From NCBI GenBank assembly GCA_052061695.1, contig JBPZEY010000002.1: a DNA stretch of 64,000 bases. One strand, 5' to 3'. Below, in pieces: positions 52,293 to 58,757 of this stretch; the stretch's first letter is position 1; every line of letters begins with the position of its first letter. Origin of the DNA: Alkalicoccus luteus (GTDB lineage Bacteria; Bacillota; Bacilli; Bacillales; Salisediminibacteriaceae). The notes beneath the pieces were generated by a model. The model was given only the letters and a program-made list of their open reading frames with translations. It ran no database searches and had not been told where the DNA came from. Position numbers and translations under genes: made by a program.

Positions 52293-52529
52293 ATGAGAAT
52301 CCGAATTGAATTCTGTATGCAGTGAAACTATGCGCCAAAGGCTGCGAGTTTCGCGGCAGAACTATTTAATGAATTGAGGCGGGAAATTGATCAAGTAGAG
52401 CTCATTCCGTCATCAGGCGGGGCGTTTGAAGTGTTTACAGATGATGTGAAAATCTATTCAAAGCTGGAGTCGGGACGGTTTCCGGAAGCTTCGGAGGTAA
52501 TAGTAAAACTAAAAAGCAAACAGGAGTGA
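52293..52529 (+). CDS. SelW/Rdx-family selenoprotein (in-frame UGA at codon 11)
   Basis: This 79-codon gene is hidden by an in-frame TGA at 52323-52325. With the TGA read as Sec the product starts MRIRIEFCMQUNYAPKAASF and contains SSGGAFEVF and SGRFPEASEV. This is the SelT/SelW/SelH (Rdx) thioredoxin-like family: a beta strand, the CxxU redox motif at 8-11, then helix and the GGxFEV and GRFPEA segments. It has 78 residues, about the usual length. ATG 52293 is seven bases after AGGGGGG. A SECIS-like hairpin follows the UGA. The role is probably thiol/selenol redox; the partner is unknown. Downstream genes are coupled to it. Confidence 0.93.
52341..52357 (+). promoter_or_regulatory. SECIS candidate hairpin in the selW-like mRNA
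   Basis: GCTGCG-AGTTT-CGCGGC forms six pairs (one G-U), starting 15 bases after the UGA with 21 bases from UGA to the loop and G second in the loop, as expected for a bacterial SECIS. Confidence 0.8.
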
Positions 52530-52534
52530 TTGAA

Positions 52535-52639
52535 ATGGCTAAATTGTTGCTTAAACTGCTGGTTATTGCAGGGGCCAGTATATATTCTTACGGTGTCTAT
52601 CAGGATGAGAAGAAGAGGAAAGAGCTGAACGAGGCGTGA
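52535..52639 (+). CDS. 34-residue membrane peptide between selW-like and selA
   Basis: This tiny gene encodes a product starting MAKLLLKLLVIAGASIYSYG, then a charged tail QDEKKRKELNEA: one membrane helix followed by a cytoplasmic tail. AGGAG at 52522-52526 lies inside the end of the selW-like gene, eight bases from the ATG. Its TGA overlaps the selA GTG (GTGA). Good RBS spacing and double coupling support a real gene. No family is recognised. It may anchor the selenium enzymes or the SelW-like protein at the membrane, or serve only to couple translation. Confidence 0.72.
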   Translation: MAKLLLKLLVIAGASIYSYGVYQDEKKRKELNEA

Positions 52640-54033
52640 ATGAAGAACGAGCACAGCTGCTGCGTTTACTGCCTTCTGTGAATCGACTGCTAGAAGAGCC
52701 GGAAGTGCGTCAGCTTGAACAGGGCGGTATGACAAGAGCCTATGTAACGGAACTTGTTCAAGAGGCAGTAACCAAAACGAGAACCTCTATCTTACAGGGT
52801 GAAAAAATGCCGTCAGATAAAAAAACGTTACTTGATGATATTAAGCTTAAACTTATTAAGGCACAGCGGAAGCATCCGTTCAGTTTAAGAAGAGTTATTA
52901 ACGGAACGGGCACAGTGCTTCATACAAACCTTGGACGTGCTAGATTAAGTCAAGCTGCTTTGGCACATATGATGGAGGCGGCAGGGTTCTACTCGACCCT
53001 TGAATATGATTTGGAGAACGGGAAAAGAGGTTCCCGCGGCAGTCACGTTGAAGAATTAATCTGTAAAGCAACCGGAGCAGAGGCGGCCGTGGCAGTGAAT
53101 AACAATGCAGCGGCTGTTTTTTTTGTACTTAAAGCACTCGCGGCTCCAGGGGACGTCCTTGTATCGCGCGGAGAATTAGTCGAAATTGGCGGCTCTTTCA
53201 GAGTGTCATCGATTATGGAAATGAGCGGAGTTCATTTAAAAGAAGTAGGTACTACAAACAAAACACATCTCAGCGACTATCTGGAAGCCGTGACGGAAGC
53301 TACATCTATGATCATGAAGGTGCACACAAGCAATTTTGCTATAAAGGGTTTTACAGCATCTGTAGCTCCAGTTGAATTAAAAGAGGCTGTTCCAGACAGC
53401 GTGATTATTTATGACGATCTGGGAAGCGGTTCACTCTATGATTTTCAGCAGCATAATATTGGACAGGAGCCGCTTATCCGGACAGCTGTTAAAAATGCGG
53501 ACATTGTAAGTTTTAGCGGAGACAAGCTTCTTGGAGGTCCTCAGGCAGGCATAATTGCCGGGAAAAAGAAATGCATTGATCAGCTGCGCCGCCATCAGCT
53601 GGCCAGAGTGCTGCGTCTTGATAAGGCTACACTGGCAGCGCTTGAGGCTACATTATTTGAATACAGTTACGGAAGTCCAGCCGAACACATTCCGGTAGTC
53701 CGGGATATTTTAGCGACATCTGAAGACGTAAAGAAACGCATTGTATCTTTCCTGGAGGATCAAGCATTTCAAACGTTAGAGCTTGATATCGTTCCTGTGA
53801 CATCTAAAATAGGCGGAGGGACGATGCCTGTTACGGAAATTCCTTCTTTCGCCTTGTCCATCAAAAATCCGTTATTGGAGACAAATGAGCTGGAACGAAA
53901 ATTGAGAGAAGCTGAGATCCCTGTAGTAGGAAGAATAAGCCAGGAGCACTATCTGCTGGATTTCAGAACAATTGCAAAAGAAGACTTCATCCAGTTGGCA
54001 GCCGCACTCCAGAATCTCGATGCGGAAAAGTAA
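52636..54033 (+). CDS. selA: L-seryl-tRNA(Sec) selenium transferase
   Basis: This PLP enzyme converts Ser-tRNA(Sec) to Sec-tRNA(Sec) with selenophosphate. The product has 465 residues. The N-terminal tRNA-binding segment is RLLPSVNRLLEEPEVRQLEQ. The PLP domain contains NGTGTVLHTNLGRA, VNNNAAAVFFVLKALA, YDDLGSGSLYD and the Schiff-base lysine in FSGDKLLGGPQAG. The GTG start overlaps the stop of the 34-residue peptide. No strong terminator follows; citB starts 128 bases downstream. Confidence 0.96.
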   Translation: MNEERAQLLRLLPSVNRLLEEPEVRQLEQGGMTRAYVTELVQEAVTKTRTSILQGEKMPSDKKTLLDDIKLKLIKAQRKHPFSLRRVINGTGTVLHTNLGRARLSQAALAHMMEAAGFYSTLEYDLENGKRGSRGSHVEELICKATGAEAAVAVNNNAAAVFFVLKALAAPGDVLVSRGELVEIGGSFRVSSIMEMSGVHLKEVGTTNKTHLSDYLEAVTEATSMIMKVHTSNFAIKGFTASVAPVELKEAVPDSVIIYDDLGSGSLYDFQQHNIGQEPLIRTAVKNADIVSFSGDKLLGGPQAGIIAGKKKCIDQLRRHQLARVLRLDKATLAALEATLFEYSYGSPAEHIPVVRDILATSEDVKKRIVSFLEDQAFQTLELDIVPVTSKIGGGTMPVTEIPSFALSIKNPLLETNELERKLREAEIPVVGRISQEHYLLDFRTIAKEDFIQLAAALQNLDAEK

Positions 54034-54109
54034 GCACATGACCTTGCATTGTATTCGTTTTCACTTCATAATAATGGATGACTGGGTTCATACCAGTGTT
54101 TTCAGGATT

Positions 54110-54138
54110 TAGACAATTTTGAAAATGTATTATATGAT
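54110..54138 (+). promoter_or_regulatory. Possible citB promoter
   Basis: TAGACA at 54110-54115 and TATGAT at 54133-54138 are separated by 17 bases. The leader would be very short. Confidence 0.4.
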
Positions 54139-54160
54139 TATCTCAGAGGAGGGAATACAT

Positions 54161-56881
54161 ATGTCATCAGAAAAAACGCTTTACAATTCGAAAAAATCAT
54201 TTGAAGTAAACGGGAAAACATACCATTACTATGATCTGGATTCCATTACAGAAGCTGGTATTGGGAATGTAAAAAAACTTCCTTATTCCGTCCGGGTTCT
54301 GCTCGAATCTGTACTCCGTCAATATGATGGAAGAGTCATTAAGGAAGAGCACGTTGAAAACCTCGCTAATTGGGGAACGGACAAAGTTAAAAATGTCGAT
54401 GTTCCGTTTAAGCCATCCAGAGTTATTCTTCAAGACTTTACAGGCGTTCCAGCGGTTGTCGATCTGGCGTCTCTTCGTAAAGCAATGTCTGATCTTGGTG
54501 GAGATCCGAAAGAAATCAATCCTGCCATTCCAGTAGACCTCGTTGTTGACCACTCGGTACAGGTCGACCACTTCGGTTCCGCAAATTCTCTGCGAAAAAA
54601 CATGGAGCTTGAGTTTGAAAGAAACCTTGAGCGTTATAAATTTTTAAACTGGGCTCAGAAATCTCTTGATAATTACCGTGCTGTGCCTCCTGCAACCGGA
54701 ATCGTGCACCAGGTAAACCTTGAGTATCTGGCGAACGTCGTGCAGGAAAATGAGAATGCGAACGGGGAGACAATCGCATTTCCTGACTCGCTTGTTGGAA
54801 CTGACAGCCACACTACGATGATTAACGGTCTTGGTGTTTTAGGCTGGGGTGTTGGAGGCATTGAAGCCGAAGCAGGCATGCTTCAGCAGCCTTCCTATTT
54901 CCCGGTACCGGAAGTGATCGGTGTGAACCTGACCGGTGCGATGCCGGAAGGAGCTACGGCCACCGACCTTGCTCTCAAAGTAACGCAGGCACTCCGTGAA
55001 AAGAATGTAGTAGGTAAATTTGTAGAATTTTACGGACCTGGTCTGGCAGATATGACGCTTGCCGACCGCGCGACAATCTCCAATATGGCTCCAGAATACG
55101 GTGCTACCTGCGGATTCTTCCCAGTAGATGATGAAACGCTCAACTACCTGCGCTTTACAGGCAGAAGCGAAGAACTCGTCAATCTTGTTGAAACGTATAC
55201 AAAAGCAAACGGGATGTTCTATACGCCGGGCGGCGAAGATCCGGAATTTACGGATGTATTGGAAATTGATCTTGGTGCTATCCAGCCAAACCTTTCTGGT
55301 CCAAAACGACCTCAGGATCTGATCAGACTTGCTGATATGAAAAAAGAGTGGCAGCAGGCTCTTACTGCACCTGTCAGCAACAAAGGCTTTGGTCTTTCAC
55401 CTGAAGAGATCAGCAAGCAGGCTGAGGTTACACATCCAAATGGCAAGAAGTCCGTTTTAGGGACCGGCTCTATCACGATCGCTGCAATCACAAGCTGTAC
55501 CAATACATCAAACCCGCACGTTATGCTTGGAGCAGGTCTGCTCGCTAAAAAAGCTGTCGAAAAAGGACTTGATGTACCTGAATATGTAAAAACAAGTCTG
55601 GCGCCTGGATCAAAAGTAGTTACGGGGTATCTTGAAAATGCAGGATTGATGGAATACTTGGATCAACTCGGATTCAATCTTGTCGGTTATGGATGTACGA
55701 CTTGTATCGGTAACAGCGGGCCACTACCTGAAGAAATTGAAAAAGGCATTGCGGATGAAGATCTGACTGTTGCCTCCGTCCTGAGTGGTAACCGAAATTT
55801 TGAAGGCAGAATCCATCCGCTGGTAAAAGCAAACTATCTTGCTTCTCCGCCGCTTGTAGTAGCGTATGCTCTCGCAGGCACAGTAGATATTGATTTCTAT
55901 AACGAGCCTTTAGCTACGAATGCAAACGGAGAAGAGGTCTACTTCAAAGACATCTGGCCTTCAAACGAAGAGATTCAGAATGCTATGGAGCAAGCAGTTG
56001 ATCCAAAACTCTTTAAGCAGGAATACGCACACGTATTTGATAGCAATGAGCAGTGGAACAAGCTTGATACACCAGATGGTGATCTCTATCAATTTGATGA
56101 TGAGTCTACGTATATTCAGAACCCGCCGTTCTTCGAAAACCTGTCTCCAGAACCTGAGGACGTGAAGGAATTGACTGGACTTCGACCGGTGGCGAAGCTC
56201 GGTGATTCTGTTACGACTGATCACATTTCACCTGCAGGTGCTATTGCAAAAAACAGCCCGGCTGGAAAGTTTTTAATGGAAAAAGGGCTGAAGCCTTCCC
56301 AGTTTAACTCTTATGGTTCCCGACGAGGAAATCATGAAGTGATGATGAGAGGTACATTTGCCAACATACGTATTAAAAACCAGCTTGCTCCTGGTACAGA
56401 AGGCGGGTATACAACGCATTGGCCTACAGGTGAAGTGATGCCTATCTATGACGCGTGCATGAAGTATCGCGAAGAAGATACAGGCCTCGTTGTTCTTGCT
56501 GGTAATGATTACGGTATGGGAAGCTCCCGTGACTGGGCAGCAAAGGGTACGAACCTGCTCGGTATTAAGACTGTTATTGCACAGAGCTTCGAGCGGATTC
56601 ACCGAAGCAACCTCGTTCTGATGGGCGTACTGCCGCTTCAATTTAAGCAGGGCGAAAGCGCAGATTCACTTGGTCTAAAAGGGACTGAGCACATCGATGT
56701 GCACATCACGAATGACATTCAGCCTCGTGATATGATAAATGTTACGGCGACTGACAAAGAGAGCGGAAAAGTAACAGAATTTGAAGTTCTTGCTCGCTTC
56801 GACAGTGAAGTGGAGATTGACTACTACCGTCACGGAGGCATTCTCCAGATGGTACTGCGCAACACACTTCAGCATAACTAA
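54161..56881 (+). CDS. citB: Aconitate hydratase (AcnA/CitB)
   Basis: This TCA-cycle enzyme interconverts citrate and isocitrate, and in B. subtilis binds RNA when its cluster is lost. The product has 906 residues, normal for the IRP1/AcnA type. Cluster cysteines are in TSCTNTSNP and CTTCIGNSG. Substrate-binding segments include VGTDSHTTMINGLGV and NDYGMGSSRDWAAKG. The ATG at 54161 follows AGAGGAGGG. It marks the right edge of the sel block. Confidence 0.97.
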   Translation: MSSEKTLYNSKKSFEVNGKTYHYYDLDSITEAGIGNVKKLPYSVRVLLESVLRQYDGRVIKEEHVENLANWGTDKVKNVDVPFKPSRVILQDFTGVPAVVDLASLRKAMSDLGGDPKEINPAIPVDLVVDHSVQVDHFGSANSLRKNMELEFERNLERYKFLNWAQKSLDNYRAVPPATGIVHQVNLEYLANVVQENENANGETIAFPDSLVGTDSHTTMINGLGVLGWGVGGIEAEAGMLQQPSYFPVPEVIGVNLTGAMPEGATATDLALKVTQALREKNVVGKFVEFYGPGLADMTLADRATISNMAPEYGATCGFFPVDDETLNYLRFTGRSEELVNLVETYTKANGMFYTPGGEDPEFTDVLEIDLGAIQPNLSGPKRPQDLIRLADMKKEWQQALTAPVSNKGFGLSPEEISKQAEVTHPNGKKSVLGTGSITIAAITSCTNTSNPHVMLGAGLLAKKAVEKGLDVPEYVKTSLAPGSKVVTGYLENAGLMEYLDQLGFNLVGYGCTTCIGNSGPLPEEIEKGIADEDLTVASVLSGNRNFEGRIHPLVKANYLASPPLVVAYALAGTVDIDFYNEPLATNANGEEVYFKDIWPSNEEIQNAMEQAVDPKLFKQEYAHVFDSNEQWNKLDTPDGDLYQFDDESTYIQNPPFFENLSPEPEDVKELTGLRPVAKLGDSVTTDHISPAGAIAKNSPAGKFLMEKGLKPSQFNSYGSRRGNHEVMMRGTFANIRIKNQLAPGTEGGYTTHWPTGEVMPIYDACMKYREEDTGLVVLAGNDYGMGSSRDWAAKGTNLLGIKTVIAQSFERIHRSNLVLMGVLPLQFKQGESADSLGLKGTEHIDVHITNDIQPRDMINVTATDKESGKVTEFEVLARFDSEVEIDYYRHGGILQMVLRNTLQHN

Positions 56882-56920
56882 AACAGAAAGGTAAAGCAGC
56901 CGGGTAATGCCGGTAACATG

Positions 56921-56946
56921 AGAGGCCCTCCATCTGGAGGGCCTCT
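56921..56946 (+). terminator. citB terminator
   Basis: A perfect 11-bp stem AGAGGCCCTCC / GGAGGGCCTCT with loop ATCT. The T tail is minimal. Confidence 0.75.
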
Positions 56947-57598
56947 TCAAGCTGTTGAAAAAGTCTTTCAACTTACATGTTTATTCGTTTAGTTGACTTT
57001 CTCTTTTGCTTACCTTGCCTGGCGTGGGCTGGCCTTCAGCTATTACTCAGGGTGACCCCTTCCTGCAGGGATAATGGCGCGGGAGGATGGCGCGGCTTCA
57101 CTCGGACACAGGCTTCTCATAAGAAGCCTTCAAAAGCCGGTCCGGCTCCGCTCGTGCGTTGATGCTGTTCGCATATTTGTACAGCACTGCATCTTCAGAC
57201 TGTCTTAATCGTCCCTGGTGAACTGGAATCACTAAAGTATTCGAGATATGTCGCAAAAGGGGCACTTCAGTATAAGAAGCTCTTCGCATATAATAAATGC
57301 GTTAAATGAAGAAGCTGACGTTAACAGAAGCTGAATCTGCTTATCGACCATATACGAAGCTGCCGTCGGCCACGCTGGCTGCCTGACTGCCTATTGACTC
57401 ATTCTTCAAAATAACGCAGGTCTTAAATTATGCACCTGTTGAAGATGATGCCGGCAGTCCGACGAGGTTCTTTCTGATCATCTGCGAGACGACAGCATGC
57501 ACTTGATGAGGTTATTCAAGCGGTGCAGCACCTTGTTTCTTGTCAAACACCTGGATGTTATCCATAATAGGAGGGGAACGTGCATGGAGGTATGATCG
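56947..57598. other. 650-base intergenic region citB-vanZ without a recognised gene
   Basis: No coding sequence with an RBS is seen. The first part (57000-57170) is GC-rich and has a GGCTTCT-CATA-AGAAGCC hairpin at 57111-57128. The rest is mixed composition with many stops. In B. subtilis yneN and tlp occupy this interval. It may be decayed gene sequence, a small RNA locus or a dispersed repeat copy. Confidence 0.5.
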
Positions 57599-58105
57599 AT
57601 GAATAAAAAACGCTTGAAGCGGGTGCGCCCGCTTCTCTTATTTACATTTACAGCATACATAAGCATTCTTTTTTATATTGTATTCCTGGCATGGAATCAC
57701 GGCTCATCATTCGGTTTACAGGGCCCGGGAGGACGCAACTATAATCTGGAGCCTTTTTTAAGTATTTACCGGATTGCAGTATACAGTGAAAACTGGCTGG
57801 ATCCGCTAATTATCCTCGGAGGAAACGTTCTTCTCTTCCTTCCGTTCGGCTTGCTTTTCCCGGCTTTGCTGAACCGTGGAAAGCTTTTACGAAAAGTGGG
57901 CTTCATCAAAACAGCAGCCGCAGCTGCTGTTCTTTCGACATTTATTGAAACGGTTCAATACCTGTTTACCTACCGGGTTGCGAATGTGGATGATGTTATC
58001 TTAAATACGGTCGGCGGGGCTGTCGGGTATGTAGTTTACGCCGCTTTGAGGCATTTTTTCGGCCGGACGGATCCATCGCCGGTAAATGACGTAAACGATC
58101 GCTAA
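57599..58105 (+). CDS. VanZ-family membrane protein
   Basis: This integral membrane protein of 168 residues resembles VanZ. Typical features are NLEPFLSI, LGGNVLLFLPFGLLFPAL and the conserved TFIETVQYLF...ANVDDVILNTVGG stretch near the C-terminus, over four hydrophobic helices. VanZ-like proteins are linked to low-level glycopeptide tolerance, but most chromosomal copies have unknown roles. The ATG follows GGAGG. Its last 105 bases overlap the 3' end of the opposite-strand gene. Confidence 0.83.
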   Translation: MNKKRLKRVRPLLLFTFTAYISILFYIVFLAWNHGSSFGLQGPGGRNYNLEPFLSIYRIAVYSENWLDPLIILGGNVLLFLPFGLLFPALLNRGKLLRKVGFIKTAAAAAVLSTFIETVQYLFTYRVANVDDVILNTVGGAVGYVVYAALRHFFGRTDPSPVNDVNDR

Positions 58106-58675
58106 AAAGATGATATAAATAACTGCCATATATAGAAGTTCAATTGGATTTGTTACAATTGAATGACCAATCATCGCGAACAAAATCATAGCCGGTATTT
58201 TACCGATAGCAGAGGCGATGGAATAGATAAAAAACGAAATCCTGCTTATTCCGCCGTAAGCGTTCAGAATAATCGAAGGGATCACTGGTATCATTCGCAG
58301 AACTGTGAGCACCATGAACGCATTTTTTTCGAACATAAGGGTGATCTTGTCGCTGTATTTGCTTTTGGCAATCAGCTTTCTTCCACCAGCCTGAAACCCG
58401 CCGTAGCGGACCATCATAAAAAAAATAATTGAGGCTGCAGTTGAGCCAAACCAAACGATAAGCGCTCCAGCAGGCCCGTAAGCCGCTCCGATCACGCCTC
58501 CAACGATTGGATATGGAATAACGGGGAATAATGACATGAATACGGCAATCACCGTTACAGGGATTATGGAAGAAGCGTCAGCTTGTTCAATCCAAAGGAG
58601 CAGATCGTTACGGTAAATCCAAAGTAATAGTACAGCACCCGCTGTCAGCGCGATCATAAGCCATTTTTGACGCAT
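58001..58675 (-). CDS. TVP38/TMEM64-family (VTT domain) membrane protein
   Basis: This membrane protein of 224 residues has several helices and the VTT/SNARE-associated pattern FPVIPYPIVGGVIGAAYGPA, then FMVLTVLRMIPVIPSIILNA with GGISRISFF. Related DedA/VTT proteins move lipids or small ions across membranes; this substrate is unknown. AAGGAGG precedes the ATG. It converges on and overlaps the VanZ gene by 105 bases. Confidence 0.85.
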   Translation of the reverse strand: MRQKWLMIALTAGAVLLLWIYRNDLLLWIEQADASSIIPVTVIAVFMSLFPVIPYPIVGGVIGAAYGPAGALIVWFGSTAASIIFFMMVRYGGFQAGGRKLIAKSKYSDKITLMFEKNAFMVLTVLRMIPVIPSIILNAYGGISRISFFIYSIASAIGKIPAMILFAMIGHSIVTNPIELLYMAVIYIIFLAIVYVIYRRWIRPAEKMPQSGVNYIPDSPADRI

Positions 58676-58757
58676 TTTCTTTCCTCCTTCAGGTACTCAT
58701 ACAGTATAATCCATTCTTTAAGCCTCGTAAAACGATACACAGAAAGGTGGACATCAC

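Noticed and set aside
52293..52529. selW-like gene as a pseudogene with a premature stop
   Set aside because: The stop is TGA at the CxxU position, a hairpin follows, the rest of the frame is intact and complete Sec machinery is adjacent.
56977..57162. 61-codon frame after citB
   Set aside because: There is no RBS and the composition follows the GC-rich intergenic stretch.
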